From NCBI RefSeq assembly GCF_900111835.1, contig NZ_FOJP01000001.1:372001-436000 (forward strand): a DNA stretch of 64,000 nt, given 5' to 3'. The position numbers were made by a program, and so were the translations under genes. Positions 1 through 6,674 of this stretch are shown piece after piece. Source of the DNA: Metapseudomonas otitidis (GTDB lineage: Bacteria > Pseudomonadota > Gammaproteobacteria > Pseudomonadales > Pseudomonadaceae). The notes under the pieces were generated by a model. The model did no database searches, was not told the origin of the DNA, and was given only the letters and a program-made list of their open reading frames with translations. Numbering within the stretch: the stretch's first letter is position 1; each line of letters opens with the position of its first letter.

Positions 1-1
1 G

Positions 2-3000
2 GACCTGCTGCTGGCCGATGTGGTGCCGGTCTACTACCTGCTGAACCGCGCCTTCTACGGCACGGTGCGTTTCGAGCGCTATGTGGATTGGCCCGGCGGC
101 GAGCTGGCCTTCGTGGTGCGTCAGTCCGACCCGCAACTGCTGCGGGGGATCGATGGGGCACTGCGTGCAGTCGGTCGCTCGCGCCTGGACGAGATCGCTC
201 GCCGTTGGGTGGGCAACGGTGTGATGCCGGCGGCCGAGCGCATGGTGCTCACCCCGGAGGAGGCGCGCTGGGTGCAGCGTCATCCGGTGGTGCGCGTGGC
301 AGTGGACGACGACCTGGCGCCCCTGGCCTTCTTCGACGGCAACGGGCAGTTCCAGGGCATCATCGCCGAGCTGCTGGACCTGGTGCGGCTGCGTACCGGG
401 CTGCGCTTCGAGGCCGTCAGCCGCACCGGCGGCTACGCCGGCCAGATCGACGCCCTGACCTCCGGCCTGGCGGATGTGGGGCTGCTGACGCAGGACCATG
501 AGCGGGAAACCCTGCTGCGTTTCACCCGGCCGATCACCAGCAGCCCCTTCGTGCTGGTCACCCGTTCCGGCGCCGATGGCCTCGGCGAGTCGGTGGGGGA
601 CCTGTCCGGTCGCGTGCTCGCCCTGGGGCGCGGCCATGTGGCGCGGGAGGCGATCCGCCGTGCCTTCCCCAAGGCGGAACTGGTGGAACCCGGTTCGACC
701 CTGGATGCCTTGCACAGTGTCGACACCGGCCGCGCTGATGCCGCCCTGGTGGGACTTCCGGTGGCCCGCTATTACCTGGTGCGGATGTTCCAGGGCCGCC
801 TGGCCATCGCCCAGGTGGCGCCGGTGGGGCCGGCCACGGCCAACTTCGCGGTGCGTCGGGGCGATACCGAGCTGCAGGCGATCCTCGACCGGGCGCTGGC
901 CGAGCTGTCGCCCGACGAGCTGGCCGCCACGGCCAACCGCTGGCGCGGCATGCCGGGCATGAGCCCGCAGACCTGGCGCGACTACGGTGTGCTCATCCAG
1001 CGAATCATCATCGGTGCGGCGGTGCTCCTGCTGCTGGTGCTGGCCTGGGTGCTGCACCTGCGGCGCCAGGTGCGCCGGCGCCAGCTCGCCGAGCGCCAGT
1101 TGCAGGATGAACTGCGCTTCATCGAAACCTTGATCGACAGCATGCCGCCGCCGGTCTATGTGCGGGACACCGAAGGGCGCCTGCTGTCGTGCAACCGCAG
1201 CTACCTGCAGACCCTTGGCCTGCCCCGCGAGGCGGTGATCGGCCTGACGGTGACCGAGCTGCCGGTGGATTTCCCGGACGCCGCCGAATTCCACCAGCGG
1301 CAACTGCAGGCGATTGCCGAAGGGCAGCTGCAGCGCTCGGTGCATGAGCTGTCCCTGGGCGGTCGCACCCTGTGGATCGAGCACTGGATCCAGCCCTTCC
1401 AGGATTCCACCGGGGTCACCCGTGGGGTGATCTGCGGCTGGCTGGACCTCACCGAGCACCACAACCTGGTGCTGGAGTTGGAAGCGGCGAAGAACATGGC
1501 TGACGCGGCCAGCCGCGCCAAGACCACCTTCCTCGCCACCATGAGCCACGAGATCCGCACGCCGATGAATGCGGTGATCGGCATCCTCGAACTGGCGCTC
1601 AAGCGTGCGGCCGACCGCCCCATCGACCCGGCCAGCATCGAGGTGGCCTACACCTCGGCGAAGGGCTTGCTGGAGCTGATCGGCGACATCCTCGACATCG
1701 CCCGCATCGAGTCCGGTCGGCTCAGCCTGTCACCGCGCCGGGCCAACCTCCGGGAGCTGGTGGAGTCGGTGGCGCGGGTGTTCGACGGTCTGGCGCGGCA
1801 GAAGGGGCTGGTGCTGAACCTGGACATCGATGGCGGCATCCAGGGCGATGTGCTGGTGGATGGCATGCGCTTCAAGCAGGTGCTGTCCAACCTGGTCAGC
1901 AACGCCATCAAGTTCACCCGTGAAGGCAGCGTCAGCGTGCGCATCCATGGCGAGGACGGCGAGTCCGACCAGTTGCACGTCTACCTCAGCGTGGCGGACA
2001 CCGGCATCGGTATCGACCCGGCGGACCAGGCGCGCCTGTTCCAGCCCTTCGAGCAGGTGCAGCGCAGCACCGGGGCGATGGAAGGGGCAGGGCTGGGGCT
2101 GGTGATCTGCCGCTCGCTCTGCGAAATGATGGGCGGCCGCCTGACCCTGGACAGCGCCCTCGGGCGCGGCACCCGGGTGGATGTGGAGCTGCGCCTGCTG
2201 CGGCTCGACCCGATCCCGCTGATGGAAATCGCCCGCCAGGAGGAGGCCCAGGCCCGGCGGAGGCTGAAAGTGCTGGTGGTGGACGACCACCCGGTGAACC
2301 GGCAGATCCTCGCCCAGCAGCTCGCCTACCTGGGGCACACCGTGGTGGAGGCAGCGGACGGGGTGGATGCTCTGGCGCGCTGGCGCGAGCAGGCCTTCGA
2401 CGTCGTTGCCACCGACTGCCACATGCCACGCATGAACGGTGCAGACCTGGCCCGCGCCATCCGCGAGGACGAGCGCCAGCAGGGGCGCGTGCCGGCCCTG
2501 ATCCTCGGGCTGACCGCCGACGCCCAGCAGGAAGAAGTGGAGCGCGGCCTCAAGGCCGGGATGGACGATTGCCTGGTCAAGCCCATCGGGCTGGACCTGC
2601 TGGAGGAAAAGCTCGGCGGTGCCCCGGGCGCCTCACCCGCGCCAGTCGAGCCGACAGCGGGCGAGGCTGCGGCGTTGTTCGACCTGAGCCCTCTGGCGCC
2701 GTTGACCGGTGGCGATCCGGGCCTGGCGGTGAACCTGCTGCGGGAGTTGCTCAACACCAACCGACGCGACCTCGCTGCGCTGGAAGAGCAGGTGCGCCAG
2801 CACGACGCCTCGGCGCTGTTCGAGCTGGCCCATCGGCTCAAGGGCGCAGCGCGGGTGATCAAGGCCACCCAGGTGATCGAAGCCTGCGAGTACCTGTCGC
2901 GGGCCAGTGTGGTGGAACGGCCGCGCACCGAGGCCCTTGAGGCTGGCGTGGAGGCTGTGCGACGGGCCCTGGATGCCCTGGAGCGTGGCCTGCTCCAGCA

Positions 3001-3019
3001 GATGCCGGAGCTTCAGTGA
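2..3019 (+). CDS. rocS1: RocS1-like unorthodox hybrid sensor kinase (5' end outside window)
   Basis: Membrane sensor kinase that should pass phosphate through its own receiver and HPt domains to a response regulator, here probably RocA. The reading frame is open from base 2, so the N-terminus lies outside the window. Counting residues from the GTG at 20: the tail of one periplasmic SBP_bac_3 domain (1-66), a second complete one (about 75-310), one membrane helix (about 327-350), a PAS domain (about 365-475), HisKA with His510 in MSHEIRTP, HATPase_c with N, DTGIGI and GLGL boxes, a receiver with Asp799 in TDCHMP, and a C-terminal HPt with His938 in AHRLKGAA. Tandem periplasmic domains plus kinase-REC-HPt is the BvgS/EvgS/RocS architecture. 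Its stop overlaps the convergent rocR stop by 7 bp. The RocS1 assignment rests on rocR and rocA next door; RocS2 is the alternative paralogue. Confidence 0.85.
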   Translation, partial: DLLLADVVPVYYLLNRAFYGTVRFERYVDWPGGELAFVVRQSDPQLLRGIDGALRAVGRSRLDEIARRWVGNGVMPAAERMVLTPEEARWVQRHPVVRVAVDDDLAPLAFFDGNGQFQGIIAELLDLVRLRTGLRFEAVSRTGGYAGQIDALTSGLADVGLLTQDHERETLLRFTRPITSSPFVLVTRSGADGLGESVGDLSGRVLALGRGHVAREAIRRAFPKAELVEPGSTLDALHSVDTGRADAALVGLPVARYYLVRMFQGRLAIAQVAPVGPATANFAVRRGDTELQAILDRALAELSPDELAATANRWRGMPGMSPQTWRDYGVLIQRIIIGAAVLLLLVLAWVLHLRRQVRRRQLAERQLQDELRFIETLIDSMPPPVYVRDTEGRLLSCNRSYLQTLGLPREAVIGLTVTELPVDFPDAAEFHQRQLQAIAEGQLQRSVHELSLGGRTLWIEHWIQPFQDSTGVTRGVICGWLDLTEHHNLVLELEAAKNMADAASRAKTTFLATMSHEIRTPMNAVIGILELALKRAADRPIDPASIEVAYTSAKGLLELIGDILDIARIESGRLSLSPRRANLRELVESVARVFDGLARQKGLVLNLDIDGGIQGDVLVDGMRFKQVLSNLVSNAIKFTREGSVSVRIHGEDGESDQLHVYLSVADTGIGIDPADQARLFQPFEQVQRSTGAMEGAGLGLVICRSLCEMMGGRLTLDSALGRGTRVDVELRLLRLDPIPLMEIARQEEAQARRRLKVLVVDDHPVNRQILAQQLAYLGHTVVEAADGVDALARWREQAFDVVATDCHMPRMNGADLARAIREDERQQGRVPALILGLTADAQQEEVERGLKAGMDDCLVKPIGLDLLEEKLGGAPGASPAPVEPTAGEAAALFDLSPLAPLTGGDPGLAVNLLRELLNTNRRDLAALEEQVRQHDASALFELAHRLKGAARVIKATQVIEACEYLSRASVVERPRTEALEAGVEAVRRALDALERGLLQQMPELQ

Positions 3020-4203
3020 AGCGTCGGGCGCTCCACCAGCAGGCGGTCGAAGTCCGGACGGGCCAGCGGTCGGGAGAAGAGGAAGCCCTGGCCTTCGGTG
3101 CAGCCCAGGGACAGCAGGCGCTCGCGCTGCTGGCGGGTCTCGATGCCTTCGATGATCAGGCTGATGTCCATGGCTTTGGCCAGCGCCACCGCGCTGCTGA
3201 TCACCGCGCCGCTGCGGGGCTGGCTGGTGAGCTTGCGGGCGAAACCGGCGTCCAGCTTCACCTGGCTGAAGGGCAGGTCGCAGAGGCGGTCGAGGGAGGA
3301 GTAGCCGGTGCCGAAGTCGTCCATCGACAGGCCGCAACCCATCATGCGCAGGCGAACGAGGTTCTCCAGGCTGGTGGTCGGGGCGCTGAACAGGCCGGTC
3401 TCGGTGACTTCGAAGGTGATGCCATCGGCGGGCAGGCCGGCTTCTTCCAGGTATTCGCGGACCCGCTCGGGGAGGGCGTTGTCGCTCAGTTGGCCGGGCT
3501 GGAGGTTGAAGGCGATGTTCAGCGAGCGGCCCTCGCGAGCGAGGCAGCGCTGCAGCTCCAGGCCCTGGCGGAAGATCTGCCAGAACATGCGGTTGATCAG
3601 GCCGTGGGCCTCCATCATCTGCAGGAACTGCGCGGGCATCAGCACGCCGTGCTGCGGGTGGCGCCAGCGGGCCAGGGCCTCGGCGCCGATCAGTTCGCCA
3701 CTGCGCAGGTCCACCTTGGGCTGGAACCAGGCTTCGAACTGGCCCAGTTCCAGGCCTTCCAGCAGTTCGTCGCGGGAGGGCAGTTCGAGGACTTCCGGCT
3801 CGCCCAGCCCACGGGCCTGGTTGGCTTCGTAGCGGGCCAGCAGTTGCGCGGCCCGCTCGATGTCGAAGGGCTTGCCCAGGTCACCCAGGCATTCCAGCCC
3901 GAGGGTGCGGATCATCGATTGGGTGGCCTGGCGCAGGGGCGCTTCCACGGCACTGCTGAGGATCACCGAGCGCACGGCGCCGGAATGGCTGGCGTGGCGG
4001 AGGAAGGCCAGGCCGTCCATGCCCGACATGCGCAGGTCGCACAGCACGACATCGACGCCTCCGCAGCTCTGCAGTTCGGCCAGGGCGCTGGCGCCGTCGC
4101 CGGCCTGGTGGATGCGCTGGACCCCCAGCTTCTGCAAGGCGGTGACGGCGATCAGGCGCTGGAAGGGTTCGTCTTCCAGAACCAGAATGCTGATGTTCTT
4201 CAT
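3013..4203 (-). CDS. rocR: RocR-like REC-EAL cyclic-di-GMP phosphodiesterase
   Basis: Predicted response regulator that hydrolyses c-di-GMP to pGpG. In P. aeruginosa RocR antagonises RocA-driven fimbrial expression. The protein has 396 residues: a receiver (about 1-125) with phospho-acceptor Asp56 in LCDLRMSGMDG, and an EAL domain (about 150-390). The catalytic set looks intact: EALARW, the Asn in NIAFNLQP, FEVTETGLFS, MDDFGTGYSSL, QVKLD, IEGIE and EGQGFLFSRP. The N-terminus (LEDEPFQRLIAVTALQ) and the loop-6 region closely resemble P. aeruginosa RocR as I remember it. The start was set at the ATG at 4203 because MKNISILVLEDEPF begins a normal receiver; the frame stays open to 4254 without support. 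It is divergent from rocA and convergent with rocS. An active enzyme would let the locus link kinase signalling to the local c-di-GMP level. Confidence 0.9.
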   Translation of the reverse strand: MKNISILVLEDEPFQRLIAVTALQKLGVQRIHQAGDGASALAELQSCGGVDVVLCDLRMSGMDGLAFLRHASHSGAVRSVILSSAVEAPLRQATQSMIRTLGLECLGDLGKPFDIERAAQLLARYEANQARGLGEPEVLELPSRDELLEGLELGQFEAWFQPKVDLRSGELIGAEALARWRHPQHGVLMPAQFLQMMEAHGLINRMFWQIFRQGLELQRCLAREGRSLNIAFNLQPGQLSDNALPERVREYLEEAGLPADGITFEVTETGLFSAPTTSLENLVRLRMMGCGLSMDDFGTGYSSLDRLCDLPFSQVKLDAGFARKLTSQPRSGAVISSAVALAKAMDISLIIEGIETRQQRERLLSLGCTEGQGFLFSRPLARPDFDRLLVERPTLH

Positions 4204-4283
4204 GGCGAGGGCTCGGTTGGTAAAAAGTCCGGCCACGTTACGCAGGCAGTCCAAGTGCAGCTAGGCGAAGCGTCGGTAGCGTT

Positions 4284-4300
4284 TGTAGGAAATTTCATCT
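4284..4300. promoter_or_regulatory. Candidate RocA-binding element in the rocR/rocA gap
   Basis: The bases TGTAGGAAATTTCATCT lie in the 164-bp gap between the divergent rocR and rocA genes. The reverse complement matches 16 of 17 bases of the element at 5091-5107 before the fimbrial operon. The core GAAATTTC is a palindrome, and TTTCCTA matches the heptad described for Bordetella BvgA, a RocA relative. A second perfect inverted repeat, ACTGTG-T-CACAGT, follows at 4309-4321. That RocA binds here is inference. Confidence 0.5.
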
Positions 4301-4367
4301 GTGGCACGACTGTGTCACAGTTTTGTCGGGGCTCACCTGAGCCGTGGTCCAGCGCGAGGTCGCAAGT

Positions 4368-5000
4368 ATGAGAACAGCCCTGATCGTCGATGATCACCCG
4401 GTGATCCGCATGGCGGTGCGCATGCTCCTGGAGCGCAACGGGCTCGAGGTGGTGGGCGAGGCCGACAACGGCGTCGATGCCGTGCAGCTGGTGCGCCAGC
4501 ACGAGCCGGATGTGGTCATCCTCGATATCGGCATTCCCCGCCTGGACGGCCTCAACGTCATCAGCCGCATCCGCTCGCTGGGGCTCGACAGCCATGTGCT
4601 GGTGCTCACCTCATTGCCCGCCGAGGGCTTCTGTCAGCGCTGCCTGCAGGCGGGGGCACGGGGCTTCGTGAGCAAGGAGGAGGACCTGCAGAACCTGGTG
4701 ATCGCCATCAACTCCATCAGCGCCGGCTTCACCTTCTTCCCCGCCGACGTGTTTCCGGTGGGGCAGGGCGCGCCGGCCAGCGAGCAGGAGTTGGTGGGGC
4801 GCTTGTCCAACCAGGAGCTGATGGTGCTGCAGTACCTGGCGTCCGGTCTTGGCAACAAGGAAATCGCCGAGCGCATGCTGCTCAGCAACAAGACCGTGAG
4901 CACCTACAAGAGCCGCATCCAGCAAAAGCTCAACCTCGCCTCGCTCCTCGAACTCATCGAGTTCGCCCGACGCAACGACCTGAGCGCTCGGCAGCAGTAG
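4368..5000 (+). CDS. rocA1: RocA-like NarL/LuxR-family response regulator
   Basis: DNA-binding response regulator that would activate fimbrial genes when phosphorylated by the RocS HPt domain. The protein has 210 residues: a receiver (about 1-120) with acidic pair Asp8/Asp9 and phospho-acceptor Asp53 in VILDIGIP, and a LuxR-type helix-turn-helix (about 145-205) with LSNQELMVLQYLASG and NKEIAERMLLSNKTVSTYKSRI. This is the BvgA/EvgA/RocA architecture. The ATG at 4368 follows a GAGG at suitable spacing; the upstream GTG at 4344 lacks a ribosome site. The gene points directly at the fimbrial operon starting 288 bp downstream, separated by a terminator, so that operon needs its own promoter. In P. 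aeruginosa RocA1 controls cupC from a distant site; here regulator and target are adjacent. Confidence 0.88.
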   Translation: MRTALIVDDHPVIRMAVRMLLERNGLEVVGEADNGVDAVQLVRQHEPDVVILDIGIPRLDGLNVISRIRSLGLDSHVLVLTSLPAEGFCQRCLQAGARGFVSKEEDLQNLVIAINSISAGFTFFPADVFPVGQGAPASEQELVGRLSNQELMVLQYLASGLGNKEIAERMLLSNKTVSTYKSRIQQKLNLASLLELIEFARRNDLSARQQ

Positions 5001-5027
5001 CCGCTCTACCTCGCACTTCTCCCTCCT

Positions 5028-5052
5028 GGCGCCCGCTCGGGCGCCTTCTTCT
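5028..5052 (+). terminator. Rho-independent terminator after rocA
   Basis: A perfect 7-bp stem (GGCGCCC, loop GCTC, GGGCGCC) followed by TTCTTCT, 28 bases after the rocA stop. It should separate rocA transcription from the fimbrial operon. Confidence 0.75.
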
Positions 5053-5090
5053 GGGGCTCTGAAGCCAGCCTCAGAAAAGGTTTCAGATCC

Positions 5091-5107
5091 AGGTGAAATT
5101 TCCTACA
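5091..5107 (+). promoter_or_regulatory. Candidate RocA-binding element upstream of the fimbrial operon
   Basis: AGGTGAAATTTCCTACA, 181 bp before the pilin ATG, is the inverted near-copy (16/17) of the element at 4284-4300. A possible -10 (TATCAT, 5152-5157) has no good -35 at 17 bp, as expected of an activator-dependent promoter. The element would then centre near -65. The promoter assignment is inference; the repeat itself is directly visible. Confidence 0.5.
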
Positions 5108-5287
5108 GCCCGCATGGGCCGGGGACTCCATTCCCGGCTTGAGGCCGTCGATATCATTGTGCCCGCCACGCTGAAGTGCGATGCGGTTCTCAATACGAGG
5201 TCGGCAAGCGCTCAGTTCTGGTTCCGACTCTAGAGGTCAATCTTTCATTTCGGCGCGTGGAACCAGGCGCCTCTACAGGAGAGTTAA

Positions 5288-5815
5288 ATGAAAAAGTTCC
5301 TCACCGCTGGCGCGGCCCTGGTCGGTTTCGGCCTGAGCAACCTGGCACTGGCTTCTGACGGCACGATCACCTTTAAGGGCGAAGTCTCCAGCAAGACCTG
5401 CACCATTGACAGCAATACCCTCAATCAAAATGTGGAAATGCCAGTCGTTTCCCAAACCTCGCTGGCTCCCGGCCAGAGGGCTGGTGCCAAGCAGTTCGAA
5501 ATTCGCGTCAGCGCTTGCACTGCTGGCACCAAGGTCAAGGCTCATTTTGACGCGGGCTCTACGGTCGATGCTGTCGAAGGCGTTCTCAAGAACCAGAGCA
5601 AAGACGCTAATGCATCCAACGCCTTTGTTCAGATCCTCAACAAGAACGGTGATCCTATCAATCTGGTGAATGGAACCAACAACCTTGAGGAAGTGACCGG
5701 CACCAACAACGACGCCGTGTTGTTGTTCTCGGCCGCTTACCTTGCCCCGAAGGTCGATCCCATCAAGCCCGGTCCTGTGCTGACGAATGTCTCCTACACC
5801 ATGACCTACGAGTAA
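5288..5815 (+). CDS. Chaperone-usher fimbrial major subunit (pilin)
   Basis: Predicted structural subunit of a type 1-like/Cup fimbria, secreted to the periplasm and polymerised through the usher. The protein has 175 residues with a signal peptide (MKKFLTAGAALVGFGLSNLALA). The mature part starts with TITFKGEV, then has a cysteine pair (in SKTCTID and SACTAG), and ends in the alternating strand NVSYTMTYE with the penultimate Tyr typical of pilins. AGGAGAG at 5277 supports the ATG. Codons here use noticeably more A and T in third positions than the flanking metabolic genes, as is often seen for surface fimbriae. It is first in a pilin-chaperone-usher operon. It corresponds to a CupC1/CupA1-type subunit, but I cannot assign it to a named Cup system. 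Confidence 0.9.
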   Translation: MKKFLTAGAALVGFGLSNLALASDGTITFKGEVSSKTCTIDSNTLNQNVEMPVVSQTSLAPGQRAGAKQFEIRVSACTAGTKVKAHFDAGSTVDAVEGVLKNQSKDANASNAFVQILNKNGDPINLVNGTNNLEEVTGTNNDAVLLFSAAYLAPKVDPIKPGPVLTNVSYTMTYE

Positions 5816-5824
5816 TACCCCCTA

Positions 5825-5848
5825 CTCGCCCGGGACCTCCCGGGCGAG
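5825..5848 (+). terminator. Intercistronic perfect hairpin between pilin and chaperone genes
   Basis: A perfect 10-bp GC-rich stem (CTCGCCCGGG, loop ACCT, CCCGGGCGAG) starts 9 bases after the pilin stop. There is no real T-tract behind it, so it probably acts as a partial terminator or 3'-end stabiliser that raises pilin mRNA over chaperone and usher mRNA, as known for other fimbrial operons. Confidence 0.6.
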
Positions 5849-5869
5849 TTGCCTCTACGGTACTTCCCC

Positions 5870-6601
5870 ATGTCCCTGCGCATCTCATTCACGCGATGGC
5901 TACTGGCTGTCACGACCTTGTTGACCCTGTCCGGCGCCCATGCTGGCATCGTGGTCAATGGCACCCGGTTCATCTACCCCGCGAAGCAGCAGGAGATCGG
6001 GGTGCGCGTCAGCAATGACGGCAATCAGCCTTCCCTGGTCCAGGTGTGGATCGACCGGGGTGACCCCGAGATTCGCCCCGAGAACGCTGAAGCTCCCTTC
6101 GTCATGACGCCGCCCCTGTTTCGTGTAGAGCCCGGAAAAGGCCAGAGCGTGAGGGTTTCCTTCATCGGCGAGCCCCTGCCCAAGGACCGCGAGAGCGTGT
6201 TCTGGCTGAACCTGCTGGACGTGCCGCCCATGCCCAGCGAGGACGGCAACTACATGCAGTTCGCCATCCGCACCCGGGTCAAGCTGTTCTATCGCCCCGA
6301 AGGGCTTCCGGGTCGCCCGGACCGCGCCATCGAGCAGGTGGCCTGGAGCCTGGCCAGCATCGACGGCAAGCCCGTGCTCAGGGCCACCAACCGCAGTGCC
6401 TACAACGTGTCTTTCGGCGATATCGCCCTGCGTGCCAACGGCCGCGACTACAAGGCTGGCAGCGGCATGGTCGGGCCCTTCGGCAGCCACGACTTCCCGG
6501 TTACCGGGTTGTCCGGCATGCCGGCATCCGGTCGCGTGGTGCTGCAGTGGATCAACGACTACGGCGCCAGCGTCGGTCAGGAGAGCAGCCTGGACAAGTA
6601 G
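5870..6601 (+). CDS. Periplasmic fimbrial chaperone (PapD/FimC family)
   Basis: Predicted periplasmic chaperone that caps pilin subunits by donor-strand complementation and delivers them to the usher. The protein has 243 residues: a signal peptide ending near SGAHA, an N-terminal Ig-like domain with GTRFIYPAKQ (the family Arg), the subunit-binding strand around PPLFRVEPGKGQSVR, and RVKLFYRPEGL carrying the conserved Lys near the domain junction. The second domain follows to residue 243. The start was set at the ATG at 5870; a TTG seven codons upstream abuts the hairpin and is less likely. It lies 54 bp after the pilin gene and 73 bp before the usher start used here. Confidence 0.93.
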   Translation: MSLRISFTRWLLAVTTLLTLSGAHAGIVVNGTRFIYPAKQQEIGVRVSNDGNQPSLVQVWIDRGDPEIRPENAEAPFVMTPPLFRVEPGKGQSVRVSFIGEPLPKDRESVFWLNLLDVPPMPSEDGNYMQFAIRTRVKLFYRPEGLPGRPDRAIEQVAWSLASIDGKPVLRATNRSAYNVSFGDIALRANGRDYKAGSGMVGPFGSHDFPVTGLSGMPASGRVVLQWINDYGASVGQESSLDK

Positions 6602-6674
6602 GTCCGGGCATTAGTCGCCATTTTCTTTACACGAATCCCAAGGAGCATCGCGCTGGTCGATGCGAGGTGTACCC

